From contig JBQTGW010000076.1 in the NCBI GenBank assembly GCA_052390495.1, positions 48,493 through 112,492 on the forward strand: DNA of 64,000 bases. Reading direction: 5' to 3'. Below are positions 26,298-35,278 of the stretch, piece by piece (within the stretch, counting starts at the first letter, position 1; each line of letters opens with the position of its first letter). This DNA comes from GCA-003244245 sp052390495 (GTDB taxonomy: Bacteria > Actinomycetota > Actinomycetes > Mycobacteriales > Pseudonocardiaceae). Both the position numbers and the translations under genes were made by a program. Below the pieces are notes generated by a model. It saw only the letters and a list, made by a program, of their open reading frames with translations. It searched no databases and was not told where the DNA came from.

Positions 26298-26750
26298 ATG
26301 GCGCGGCTCGGCCCCCGCGCCGCGCTGCCCGGAATGATGGACACCATCCGGGAGTGGAGACCGGACGTCGTGCTCCGCGAAACCGGCGAACTGGCCGCGC
26401 TGCTGGCCGCCGAGCGCGCTGGCCTACCAACCCTGACGGTCCGGATCGAGCTCGCCTCCGTGATCGAACAGGGGGTGCTGTACTACGCCGACGCCATAAC
26501 TGAGATGCGAGCCGAGGCCGGTCTACCCGCAGACCCGGACCTTAAGTGCCTCCGCAGCCTTCAATACGCCACGCTGGTGCCGCCGTCGTTCGAAGATCCG
26601 GAGAGCCCGGGGTCCTCGACCACCCGGCGCTTCCGCGCACCGAAGCGGTCCGCGTCCGAGCCTCCGCCATGGCTGCCAGCCGGGAACGATCTCGCGGCGA
26701 AGCGGAGGTCCCGGAATGTTCTTGCTGACCTGCCCCACCTGCCAGTGTGA
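26298..26750 (+). pseudogene. Glycosyltransferase family 1 fragment (N-terminal domain only)
   Basis: IREWRPDVVLRETGELAAL and the following LLAAERAGLPTLTV match the acceptor-binding half of macrolide/erythromycin-type UGTs, read on to a P-W-P motif like PPWLPAG. The nucleotide-sugar-binding C-terminal domain (about 200 residues) is missing. The frame runs to a stop in the next gene. It has no credible upstream start. A remnant. Confidence 0.6.
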
Positions 26751-26919
26751 TTACCTGATCGGCGCCCGCAGCGTGATGGGGCTGCACAACGTGCGTCCTG
26801 GCGTGATCGTCGTCGAGCTGTCCTGCCCGAAGGGGCATCGGGTCCTTGAGATGACCGGTAACCGGGCAGCTGGCGGCGTGGGCGGTGCGCAGCGGGTGCC
26901 TCTCTGTTCCGCCTGCTAG
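26716..26919 (+). CDS. Small zinc-ribbon-like protein
   Basis: 67 residues, ATG 7 nt after GGAGGT. The cysteines are arranged CPTC near the start, then a CPKGHR motif, and LCSAC at the C-terminus, enough for one or two metal sites. It begins inside the tail of the glycosyltransferase fragment and depends on its own ribosome site. No known family is named. Confidence 0.55.
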   Translation: MFLLTCPTCQCDYLIGARSVMGLHNVRPGVIVVELSCPKGHRVLEMTGNRAAGGVGGAQRVPLCSAC

Positions 26920-27114
26920 CCGACTTCGGGTTGGCCCTACCCTCGTGAGGGAGGTGTACCGGTGAGCGCGCTCGCACTGGCCGGATAGCACCCCCCGGTA
27001 TTACTACCCGGCCAGCTAGTCCCCGCGCGGCATTCCGTCAAGGACTGCTGAAGGAGGCTGCGTCTCTTCTTGCCGCACGAAACGCCTGGACCTGGGGGTG
27101 ATGCTACTGCGTTA

Positions 27115-28605
27115 CTATCTCACGGCCACGGGCTGTGCGACGTTCTCATAGACCGTGTACTCGTCCGGCTGAAACGTGTGGGTGGCTTGTCGGAAGCGCC
27201 AGCTGAACGACGGCCACAGCGCGGTGTTGCGGCCTTGGGTGTTGAGGTACCAGCTTACGCAGCCGCCGGTGTTCCACACCGTCCGATCCATCCGGGACTG
27301 CAGGTCGTTGTTGTACGCCGCCTGGGCCTGCGGCCGGACCTCCACCGCGGCAGCGCCGCTGCGACGCAGATAGCGCAGCGCGTCCATGGCGTAGGCCAGC
27401 TGGGATTCGATCATGTAGATGATCGAGCTGTGGCCGAGCCCGGTGTTGGGGCCGACCAGGATGAACAGGTTGGGGAACCCGGCCACGGTCGTGCCGCGGT
27501 GCGCCTGCGCCCCGTGCGACCACACCTGCGCCAGGGTGGCGCCTTCGCGGCCCCGGATCCGGGAGGCGATCGGAGGATCGGTGACGTGGAAGCCGGTGCC
27601 GAAGATGATGGCGTCAACCTCTCGGCGGGTTCCGTCCGCGGACCGCACCCAGTCCGGACCGACCTCGGCGAGCCCCGAGGCGACGACGTCGACATTGGCT
27701 TTGGTCAACGCGGGCAGGTAGTCGCTGGAGATCAGGATGCGCTTGCACCCTATTTTGTAGTCAGGTGTGAGCCGGGCCCGCAGGGCCGGGTCGCGAACCT
27801 GGCGGCGCAGCTGCGCGCGAGCCATCAACTCGGCCCCCTTGAGCAGCCGCGGAGTGGTCGCGAAGCCCGGTACCAGCAGTTCCCGGCCCCCGTAGATCCC
27901 CGCCCGCACCAGGCGCTGCAGGCTTGGCGCCGCCCGGTACAGCATCCGTTCGATGCTGCTGTTCTTCCGGTCGGTGCGCGGCAGGATCCAGGGCGGGGTG
28001 CGCTGTAAGAGCGTCAACGACGCGACCGCGGGCTGGATCTGCGGGACGAACTGGATGGCCGATGCGCCGGTGCCGACCACGGCCACCCGCCGGTCGCGGA
28101 CGTCGTAGTCGTGGTTCCACCGAGCCGAGTGGAACACCGTGCCCTGGAAGGAATCGAGCCCTGGAATGTCCGGAATGGACGGATTCGAGAGTGCGCCCGC
28201 ACCGCTCACCAGCACATCGCAGGTCAGCTCGCCACGGCTGGTACGCACCCGCCATCGGCGCCTGGTGTGGTCCCAGGCGGCGTCGAGTACCTCGTGGTTG
28301 AACCGGATATGTGGCCGCACTCCATAGCTGTCGGTGCAGTGCTTCAGGTAGTCCCAGATCTCCGGCTGGCTGGAGAAGCTCCGGCTCCAGGAGGGGTTGA
28401 GTTCGAAGGAGAACGAGTAGAGATGCGAGGGCACATCGCAGGCGCAACCCGGGTAGCTATTGTCCCGCCAGGTGCCGCCGACGTCGTCGGCTCGCTCGAG
28501 CACCACGAAGTCCGTCATCCCGTAATTGCGCAGCCGGATCGCCATCCCCAGTCCGGCGAAACCGGTACCGATGACGATGACGTGGTGGTGCGGCTTCTCG
28601 TTCAT
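27115..28605 (-). CDS. Flavin monooxygenase of Baeyer-Villiger type
   Basis: 496 residues. FAD-binding GTGFAGLG at the N-terminus, the fingerprint FxGxxxHxxxW (FQGTVFHSARW) before the second Rossmann NADPH site VGTGASAI, and FGTGFHVTDP near the C-terminus. Type I Baeyer-Villiger monooxygenases insert oxygen next to a ketone using NADPH and O2. The substrate is unknown. A pair of dyads lies just upstream, suggesting a regulated gene, but no regulator is adjacent. Confidence 0.88.
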   Translation of the reverse strand: MNEKPHHHVIVIGTGFAGLGMAIRLRNYGMTDFVVLERADDVGGTWRDNSYPGCACDVPSHLYSFSFELNPSWSRSFSSQPEIWDYLKHCTDSYGVRPHIRFNHEVLDAAWDHTRRRWRVRTSRGELTCDVLVSGAGALSNPSIPDIPGLDSFQGTVFHSARWNHDYDVRDRRVAVVGTGASAIQFVPQIQPAVASLTLLQRTPPWILPRTDRKNSSIERMLYRAAPSLQRLVRAGIYGGRELLVPGFATTPRLLKGAELMARAQLRRQVRDPALRARLTPDYKIGCKRILISSDYLPALTKANVDVVASGLAEVGPDWVRSADGTRREVDAIIFGTGFHVTDPPIASRIRGREGATLAQVWSHGAQAHRGTTVAGFPNLFILVGPNTGLGHSSIIYMIESQLAYAMDALRYLRRSGAAAVEVRPQAQAAYNNDLQSRMDRTVWNTGGCVSWYLNTQGRNTALWPSFSWRFRQATHTFQPDEYTVYENVAQPVAVR

Positions 28606-28627
28606 GTGCTCTCCCGGATCCGTAAGG

Positions 28628-28660
28628 TGTTACCTGCGGTAGATGTTACCAGCGGTAACA
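28628..28660. promoter_or_regulatory. Tandem operator upstream of the monooxygenase
   Basis: A perfect dyad TGTTACC-AGC-GGTAACA (28644-28660) follows a half-conserved copy GTTACC-TGC-GGTAGA (from 28629), the two centres 16 bp apart. Symmetry and spacing are typical of TetR-type repressor sites. It lies in the 262-bp gap between two divergent genes. Confidence 0.65.
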
Positions 28661-28867
28661 CTGCGGCGGCTAACGGTGTTCAAGTGCGCGGAAACGAACT
28701 CGGCCGACCAGTCACCGCGCCGCGAGCACCGTCGGACGCGGCCACCGCATCACTGGCTGCCTCCGGGCCGTTGCGTATTTGGTAGGCCATACCGCCAGTA
28801 GGCCTATCGCACGCCGCGGCCCAGCGCTGCGGTGAGTCGTCCGCACGACGATGGGAGATCGCGCCTC

Positions 28868-29479
28868 GTGGCACATGAATCGCTTGCGCAGGACTACCGA
28901 GCCTTCGTCGACACTGGTGACATCGCTGGCGACATCGAGGTCCTCTGCGCACCGGAGCACCTGGCGCAGGCCGCCATCAGCGCGCTGGGCTGGTCCGGAG
29001 CCGTCCTTCCCCCGGCGGCGCTGCTCGGCCGCCGCGTGGTGGTCGTCGCCGAATTGCGCACCGAGGTGCACGACCAGCGCAAAGCTTGTGGCTGGGGCCC
29101 GGTGACGGACCGGGCCTCGGTGTCCACTTGGGGCTGGCCCGAGATGGCGCGCCTGGCGCCGCCGCCTGCCGTGCAGCTACGCGGCATTCTGGCTCCTGCT
29201 CGGCATTGGCGTACCGGTCTGACCGCCGTGGCTCCGTTCCTCGGGCTGTGCCCCACTGCGCTGCTGTTGCCCCCGGACGTCGCCAGAGACGTGCGGTGTC
29301 TCGCGTACGCTGACCACTACGGACCCACCATCGTCGCCGCCGCGGGACGCTACGACCCTGATGCCGTCGACGTGGTGCGGACTCCCCGCACCGGTCCACT
29401 CCCGACCGGCCCGCCGAATGCGATCAGCCGGTGGGTACACGAATTGATCTATGCCCGGCTGCTGCGCCTGTCGAACTAG
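28868..29479 (+). CDS. Conserved-looking hypothetical protein
   Basis: 203 residues, GTG start after GGGAG at about 9 nt. Soluble, no signal peptide. Visible features: AHESLAQDYRAFV near the N-terminus, four spaced Cys (LCAPEH, ACGWG, LCPT, VRCLAYADHYGPT) and a C-terminal HELIYARLLRL helix. I do not recognise the family. It is divergent from the monooxygenase across the dyad pair and might share that control. Confidence 0.5.
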   Translation: MAHESLAQDYRAFVDTGDIAGDIEVLCAPEHLAQAAISALGWSGAVLPPAALLGRRVVVVAELRTEVHDQRKACGWGPVTDRASVSTWGWPEMARLAPPPAVQLRGILAPARHWRTGLTAVAPFLGLCPTALLLPPDVARDVRCLAYADHYGPTIVAAAGRYDPDAVDVVRTPRTGPLPTGPPNAISRWVHELIYARLLRLSN

Positions 29480-29531
29480 GATCGCGCCGAGGGCGCCGAT
29501 GAGGATGGTGAGCCAGATCGGAATGTCCTTA

Positions 29532-30621
29532 CTAGCGGTCACCGGAAGGTTGAGGCACACCAGGGCGGATCAGCTCTAGTTCGCTGTCTTTCGTCTCAGC
29601 CAGGGCTGCGGTGCACAACAGGCTGAGCAGGGCGAGCCCACCCAGCAGAATCCCGATGGCGAAGCTGCCGAACGCCGCCGCCAGCGGCGCGGACACCAGC
29701 GGTGTGATCGCGCCGCCCACGATGGCGGCCAGGTTGTAGCTCATACCGGCCCCGGTGTAGCGGTATCGGGTGGGGAACGTCTCGGGCAGGAACGCGCCAA
29801 CTGGGCCGTAGGCGATGCCCAGGAGTCCCAGCGTGACGATCAGAGCGACGGCGAAGGCCACCGGGGAGCGGGTATCTATCAGCGGGAACAGCAGTAGCGA
29901 CCACACCGCTGCGCCGACACAGGATGCGATGATCAGGGGGCGTCGGCCGAACCGGTCGGAGTAGATCGACGACAGGATGACGCTCAGCGCCATTGCCGCC
30001 CCAGCGGCGATCCCGAAGGACAGCACCAGGTCGCGGCTCAGGCCGACGCCGGTGGGACTGGTTCCGTAGCTGGTGAGGTAGACCGTTCCGGTGTAGAACA
30101 GGGCGACCAGCGACGAGAGTGACCCGGCTGCGAGCAGAATCTCCCTCGGCGCGTGCGTGAAGGCCTCCCGCAATGGGGTGTGCGTCGTCGGCTGCTGTCG
30201 TTGGGCGGCCCGGAACGTCGGTGTCTCCTCGATCGTCAACCGGACGTACAAGCCGACTCCGACCAGCACGATGCTGACCAGGAACGGAATCCGCCACCCG
30301 TAGTCGAGGAACGACTGGTTGGTGTTCCCGAGGGTGCGACTGGTGACCAGGAACGTCGCGCTGGCCAGCGCAAAAGCTAACGGCGGGCCGAGCTGCGGGA
30401 AGATCGCGTACCGCCCCCGCTGCCCTGGCGGGGCGTATTCCGCGGTGAGCAGAGTCGCGCCGGCCCACTCCCCGCCCACCGCGAGACCCTGGGCGAACCG
30501 CAGCACGACCAGCGCCGTAGATAAAGAAATCATAGAACTCGATGGTGGTCCCCACACAGCTCGCGATCGCCACCCGGCGCATTCCCGCTTCGGCGGGCAT
30601 CGCCTTTTCTGTGCTATCCAT
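29532..30621 (-). pseudogene. Broken MFS transporter (MHS/ProP type)
   Basis: The first 35 or so codons (MDSTEK to IEFYDFFIYG) read in one frame. The rest, starting at LVVLRFAQGLAVGGEW, reads in another and runs through the remaining membrane spans to RPGVPQPSGDR. In intact relatives about 65-70 residues separate FFIYG from the LRFxQG motif. Here they are adjacent (near 30530), so a deletion of spans 2-3 also shifted the frame. The gene is probably not functional. It would have imported an organic acid, betaine or sugar acid. Confidence 0.75.
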
Positions 30622-30794
30622 CCGTTCCCCCAGATCTCGTGCACCTGGTCGGTACCGGCACCGCGGTGGCTGTGCCATCCGCCGGTACCAGCTCGCCGGG
30701 TAGCTGCCGCCGCTCGGTGTGCGTCGGTCATGCTAGCGCGAGGAGGGGTTCTCTGAGCTCACTGACTACCGGTTCGACGTCGTGGCGGCCGCGG

Positions 30795-32045
30795 TCAGCG
30801 GCGACCTCGACCGGCGGTCGCACCCACTTCCTCGACCGCCAAGTGCAACTTGTCGGCTGCGGCGGCGATGTCGTCTGGCGACGAAAAGGGACCGATGCCG
30901 AACCCGGAGCCGAGATAGGCATCGATGACTCCGACCGACAGGGCGATCGAACGGGCGAGGATGTCGTCGGTCCGAGGCAGCATGTGCGGCTCGTACCGGT
31001 AGGCAGTGGGATGGGCGGCACACGAGAAGGGGCACTCCGACGCGGTCGGCATACGGCGCCCGAACAGCTGGGGCATGTTCCCGTAGTAGTGACGGCCCGA
31101 GTCGATGAGGGCGGAAGTGCCGAGCCGGGCAGCCACCGCTGCGGTCGCCTCGACAGACTCGAACCTGAGGACGAGGAGTGTGCAGCATTCGCCCTCGGCG
31201 TCGTTGAGGCGCCGGCGCGCCACGCCCGGTAGATCACCGATCGCGTCGGAGAGCATGGTCTTCTGACGCCGGAGTGTTGCCAGGATGTCGTCGATCTTGC
31301 GGAGTTGGCCAAGCGCGACAGCACCGCTCAGCTCGTGCATCCGCAGGTTCATGCCGAACAACGAGTCGGCATCGACGACGCCGTGGCGAAACGGCTTGAA
31401 CCCGTGGTCGTGGAAGGCGAAGGCACGTTCGTATACCTCGTCGTCGTTGCAGGTGATCAAACCGCCGTCCCCGGAAGTGATGATCTTGAATAGATTGAGA
31501 GAGAAGGCTCCAGCGTCCCCGATGGTGCCGAGGCTGCGGTTGCGGTAGGTGGCGCCGCATGCCTGCGCCACGTCCTCGACCAACACCAGCCCGTGGTCGT
31601 CGGCGATCGCCCGCAGCTCGTCCATCGCGCACGGGGCGCCCAGCATGTGAACGGCGATGATCGCCTTCGTTGATGGTGTGATCCGCCGTACGACGTCCTC
31701 GGGATCGAGAGTGAGGGAATCGTCGATCTCGGCGAGGACGGGGATCGCGCCACGGTGGACGACGGCGGCGATGGTCGCAATGAAGGTGTAGCCAGGAACG
31801 ATCACTTCATCGCCGGGTCCCACGCCGAGCGCTGCCAGCGAGGTGAGGAGCGCGGATGTGCCGCTGTTGACGGCGATGCAGTGGCGAGCCCCCATGTGCT
31901 GCTCGATCTCACGCTCGAGCGAGAACACCATGGACGGCTCCGCCGAGTCGTCGAACCGGTACCGGCTGAGTTGCCAGCTGGCCAGCACATGCTGCACCAG
32001 CGCGGCCTCTTCTGCACCAAGAAAGGAATATCCCGGACCAGCCAT
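30795..32045 (-). CDS. DegT/DnrJ/EryC1-family PLP aminotransferase
   Basis: 416 residues. PLP-binding pattern of the sugar aminotransferase family: NSGTSAL (phosphate cup), PGYTFIATI, EDVAQACGA, and the Schiff-base Lys in NLFKIITSGDGG. These enzymes transaminate keto-sugars or keto-cyclitols, using Glu/Gln as donor. It lies 30 nt downstream of the pyranose-oxidase-like gene on the same strand, so a keto-sugar made by that oxidase is its obvious candidate substrate (inference). Confidence 0.88.
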   Translation of the reverse strand: MAGPGYSFLGAEEAALVQHVLASWQLSRYRFDDSAEPSMVFSLEREIEQHMGARHCIAVNSGTSALLTSLAALGVGPGDEVIVPGYTFIATIAAVVHRGAIPVLAEIDDSLTLDPEDVVRRITPSTKAIIAVHMLGAPCAMDELRAIADDHGLVLVEDVAQACGATYRNRSLGTIGDAGAFSLNLFKIITSGDGGLITCNDDEVYERAFAFHDHGFKPFRHGVVDADSLFGMNLRMHELSGAVALGQLRKIDDILATLRRQKTMLSDAIGDLPGVARRRLNDAEGECCTLLVLRFESVEATAAVAARLGTSALIDSGRHYYGNMPQLFGRRMPTASECPFSCAAHPTAYRYEPHMLPRTDDILARSIALSVGVIDAYLGSGFGIGPFSSPDDIAAAADKLHLAVEEVGATAGRGRR

Positions 32046-32075
32046 TTTATGTGCCTTTCGTCTGCTCTTCAGAAG

Positions 32076-33659
32076 TCATCGAGTTGATACGAGCCGGTGG
32101 GGGAAGGCAGCGTGTTGACGCCCCTCCTCGAGGATCTTGCGTGTTGCCCGCAGCGCCATCGCCACGCTCGTCAATGTCGGGTTGCTCGCGTTGCCGGTCG
32201 AGATGAGGCCGTTTCCACCGAGGTGAAGGTTCTCGATGCCCCAGACCTTGGAGTCGGGATCGACCACGCTTGTGTCCGGGTTCGTTCCCATGCGCGCGGT
32301 CCCGGTGACATGCAACGGCAGCGCGGGAACCACGAACCGTGGCTCGGATCCCGGCAGGAACGTGCCGAGCGCACTCGCCGTCCTGAGCATGTCGCGCATC
32401 ATCAGGTGCTGCCGCTTGCGGTCGTCACTGTCGAGGGAGAACTCGAACGTCGACTGTGGCATCCCGAAGTGGTCTCGGGCGGTGTCGGAGAAACGGACCC
32501 GGTTCTCGGGCCGCGGGTCGACGAGCCCGAACCAGCGCAAGTCTACGATCAACCTGTTGTCGACGTCCCAGTTCGGCGCCATGTCGTCGTACGGAAGGTC
32601 GCGGTGGATCTGGCAGTGCCAAGGGCGGTCCTCGGAGACTGGGATCCACACGTTGGGGTCCGGGTCATCGAGCGGGATCGACACTGGATCGTGGGGGTTC
32701 TGCTCCCGATGTGCCCGCACCCGCTCGGCGAAGCGAGGGTCCGCTGCGATGCCGTCGATCAGGGTATCCCGGAGCACGACCTGGCAGAAGGCAACGGGCT
32801 GCTCCGTGAGGTAGCGCCCGAGCGGATGCGGGCGGATAGCGGAGGCGTACAGGAGTTGCGGGGTGAGCACGGCACCGCAGGCGACGACGAAGGTGTCGGC
32901 CTCGACGTGGATCGTCCGCCAGTTGGCATGGTCTTGGATCTCGGCGTACTCGATCCGTGACCCATCCGCGGTCGGCCAGAGGCGCGTGCACAGGTGTTGC
33001 TCGCGGAGCACGAAGTCGCCCTGGTCGTGGGGGCCATCGGCGAGTGGACCCAGGACGGTGTCCGCACCGCTCCATCGCACGAGCTGCGGGTTGTCCTGGC
33101 GCCGCTCTGCCGCGAGCGGGAGATGCTGCACGCCGTAGGGGTCGCGCAGGTCGGTGTACTCGGCGGTGAGCGCGTCCTGCACGACCTGGTGGCAGATCGA
33201 GTCCGCGAACACGTCGGTGTGCGTGTTGAGTAGCCTCTCAGCCTCGCGATAGAGCTCGTCCCACTCGGCAACCGGGATGCAATCGGCACGTTCGACGATT
33301 GGGTGGTGCCGGGGAGTCACGCTGGTCCAATGCGTGGCCATCCCGCCGACCGCATATGTGGCGATGCCGGCGTCAAGGCTGATCAGCGGGTCCCGCGCGG
33401 CCACCGGCCGGTTGCCCGAGGGGACCGATAGCGGGTGCAGGTGCCCTCGGATCAGCGACGCGAAGCGGTTGATGTTCCGTTGGTAGATGAAGGAGTTCTT
33501 CAAATGCTCTCCTGGGCGGCCGGAAAGCTTCGGTCCCGCGTCCACCATCAGGACACTCCGGCCGGCCTCGACGAGCTTGCGCGCGAACGTGCAGCCCACC
33601 GGCCCGGATCCCACGATGAGCACATCGGCCTGAACGCGCTCGCTCGATTGTTGACTCAT
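32076..33659 (-). CDS. GMC oxidoreductase, pyranose 2-oxidase/C-glycoside oxidase type
   Basis: 527 residues, ATG after GAGGGGAA. N-terminal FAD motif VGSGPVGCTFAR. The segment GGMATHWTSVTP matches the pyranose oxidase loop in which the His of THW carries covalent FAD. The catalytic His is in LHVTGTARMG and the Asn in NPTLTSVAMALR near the C-terminus. Such enzymes oxidise C2 or C3 of free or C-glycosidic sugars with O2 or another acceptor. Actinobacterial members often prefer glycosides. No signal peptide. Confidence 0.82.
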   Translation of the reverse strand: MSQQSSERVQADVLIVGSGPVGCTFARKLVEAGRSVLMVDAGPKLSGRPGEHLKNSFIYQRNINRFASLIRGHLHPLSVPSGNRPVAARDPLISLDAGIATYAVGGMATHWTSVTPRHHPIVERADCIPVAEWDELYREAERLLNTHTDVFADSICHQVVQDALTAEYTDLRDPYGVQHLPLAAERRQDNPQLVRWSGADTVLGPLADGPHDQGDFVLREQHLCTRLWPTADGSRIEYAEIQDHANWRTIHVEADTFVVACGAVLTPQLLYASAIRPHPLGRYLTEQPVAFCQVVLRDTLIDGIAADPRFAERVRAHREQNPHDPVSIPLDDPDPNVWIPVSEDRPWHCQIHRDLPYDDMAPNWDVDNRLIVDLRWFGLVDPRPENRVRFSDTARDHFGMPQSTFEFSLDSDDRKRQHLMMRDMLRTASALGTFLPGSEPRFVVPALPLHVTGTARMGTNPDTSVVDPDSKVWGIENLHLGGNGLISTGNASNPTLTSVAMALRATRKILEEGRQHAAFPHRLVSTR

Positions 33660-33761
33660 TTCCCCTCATCTCCCCATCTCACTTGACAACGTGCTCGAAA
33701 ACCGAGAGAAGCGCTGTCACCGATTGGTCCAGGCATCGCTCGAGTATCATGATCTTACTTT

Positions 33762-34148
33762 TTATGCGATGGGCGTGCGAATAGGCAGCCGTTGGCTCAC
33801 CGCGGCGGGCATCATCGCGAGGAGCAGCAACTCCAGCGGGGAATTCGCGCTGCTGCGCCAGCCCCCGCCAGCCCCACAGGGGAGGAGGACGAGATCACCC
33901 GCTTGTACGGGTAGCGAACCTCCCCCTTCGTCGAAGAACTCACCCTCGCCGCAGAGCACGAGCCACGCCTCCTCGATCTCCGCTCGGCCGCGCTCGTCGA
34001 GGACGGCGCCTGGCGCGAGCCGTACATAGTCGAAGGATTCGCACTCGCTGTACAACATCCCGCGCCGCCCAAGGCAACGCCATACAGCCTCACCGATGCG
34101 TTCATCAATGGTCCGGGTAAGGCCGCCCTGAATATCAGAGACGATCAT
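33762..34148 (-). CDS. Cupin-like protein, short
   Basis: 128 residues, start coupled by ATGA to the bicupin gene, with CAGGAGG upstream. A single beta-barrel pattern (LAPGAVLDERGRAEIEEAW, GEGEFF, VQAGDLVLLP) lacks the histidines of metal cupins. Its first 20 residues are repeated as a remnant between the next two genes, so it has been duplicated. Last of the cupin genes before the oxidase, 102 nt away on the same strand. Confidence 0.65.
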   Translation of the reverse strand: MIVSDIQGGLTRTIDERIGEAVWRCLGRRGMLYSECESFDYVRLAPGAVLDERGRAEIEEAWLVLCGEGEFFDEGGGSLPVQAGDLVLLPCGAGGGWRSSANSPLELLLLAMMPAAVSQRLPIRTPIA

Positions 34149-34882
34149 TGTGAACCTCCTGGAATCGAAGGAACAGCGAGACTGACGACGAAACACTCCA
34201 GCCCCTCCGGGCTGGCCTCGATCATGACTCTGCCGCGGAACGGCAAGCTCACCGAAACACCGTTTCGTAAGGGGACGGTCGCCGAGTTCGTTACCGCGAT
34301 CCCGGTCCCGTTCACAGTGAAGAGCACATGCTCTTGCGTGTCGGCCACAAGGGTTTCGGACTCTCCCGACCCCAACCGCATGAGCCGGGCGCGGCGCAGC
34401 GGGCCGGCGAGTACCTCTTGCGGGTCGACCTCCCTGACCTCGCGGAGATTGACGATCGCAGCGTTGCCGCCGTCCCGTTCTTCGCCGTCGGGGCGTCCCT
34501 GACCGGGAAGTGCCCTGGCAGGCACCGGGCCCGGCACTTCGGTGACAAGCCAAACCAGCTCGCCCGCGCCTGCGTTACGGATGCCGTGGCGGGTCCCCAG
34601 ACCTGTCAGAATCACGTCACCGGCCGTGACCGGATGCTCCTGGCCACCGATCGTCATCACCCCGGAGCCGGACAGGACGAAGTCAAGCTGCTCGGTGCGG
34701 GTGTGCAGGTGCTCGCCGCTGGCCCCGCCCGGGGGCAGCCAGGCCCACTCCACTGCCTCCCACGCCCCGAACAGGTTGTTCCGCCGGACGAGGCATTTCC
34801 ACTGCGCAAGCTTCTCGCCACCGTGCATCCCGTAGACAAGGGACGGCTCGTCCAAGGTTGTGATCACCAGTCTGTCAACCAT
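34145..34882 (-). CDS. Two-domain cupin protein
   Basis: 245 residues, ATG 5 nt after GGAGG. The N-terminal cupin has the metal motifs GEHLHTRTEQ (HxH...E) and GTRHGIRN, so it should bind a metal such as Fe, Mn or Zn. The C-terminal cupin (from NLREVREVDPQEV) lacks metal ligands. That domain is a clear paralogue of the whole single-domain cupin upstream (shared TLVADTQEH, VEGLE/PEGLE and PGGS ends). Catalytic (isomerase, epimerase, dioxygenase) or sugar-binding roles are possible; none is proven. Confidence 0.72.
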   Translation of the reverse strand: MVDRLVITTLDEPSLVYGMHGGEKLAQWKCLVRRNNLFGAWEAVEWAWLPPGGASGEHLHTRTEQLDFVLSGSGVMTIGGQEHPVTAGDVILTGLGTRHGIRNAGAGELVWLVTEVPGPVPARALPGQGRPDGEERDGGNAAIVNLREVREVDPQEVLAGPLRRARLMRLGSGESETLVADTQEHVLFTVNGTGIAVTNSATVPLRNGVSVSLPFRGRVMIEASPEGLECFVVSLAVPSIPGGSQ

Positions 34883-34955
34883 GATTGCCTCCAATGCAGC
34901 GCCAGTGAGTGTCGTCTACGGTTCGGACCAGCCCCCGGGTGCTCGAGACGATCAT
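34875..34955 (-). pseudogene. Remnant copy of the short cupin's N-terminus
   Basis: Starts MIVSSTRGLVRTVDD, then HWRCIGG, and stops after 26 codons. It matches the opening of the short cupin (MIVSD...GLTRTIDE, then WRCLG) with a small deletion. It is coupled by ATGA to the preceding cupin stop in the same way as the intact copy. It also overlaps the bicupin start and supplies its GGAGG. Evidence of a local duplication followed by decay. Confidence 0.65.
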
Positions 34956-35278
34956 GTCGAACCTCCGGGGGCTTGAGGGGTGGCGAGGCTGGCGATGAAG
35001 AGCTCCAGCCCCTCGACGCCGGCTTCGATCGTGATGCTGCTGCCCAGTGGCAAGGTCAGTGCCACGCCGTGCTGCAAGGGCACGGTCGCCGAACCAGTCA
35101 CCGCGCTCCCGGTCCCTTGCATCGTGAACAGCGTGTGCTCCTGGGTGTCAGCGACCAACGTCTTGCGCTGGCCTGGCTGCAACTGGGTCAGGCGGACCCG
35201 GCCCAACGGACCGGTAAGAACGGTTCGCGCGTCAATCTCCCGTAGCTCACGGAGTTTGATCATCACGGCATTGCTCAT
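34952..35278 (-). CDS. Single-domain cupin, paralogue of the bicupin C-terminus
   Basis: 108 residues. It aligns over its full length with the C-terminal domain of the bicupin: LREIDARTVLTGPL versus a matching LREVREVDPQEVLAGPL, and both end in PGGS. Metal ligands are not apparent. The ATG overlaps the stop of the frame upstream and follows GAGGAGT. First clear gene of the cupin-oxidase-aminotransferase series. Confidence 0.68.
   Translation of the reverse strand: MSNAVMIKLRELREIDARTVLTGPLGRVRLTQLQPGQRKTLVADTQEHTLFTMQGTGSAVTGSATVPLQHGVALTLPLGSSITIEAGVEGLELFIASLATPQAPGGST

Noticed and set aside
29177..29560. Minus-strand frame containing a short hydrophobic piece resembling small stress membrane proteins
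   Set aside because: Most of it is antisense to the 28.9 kb gene; only about 25 residues look protein-like, and no start site is present.
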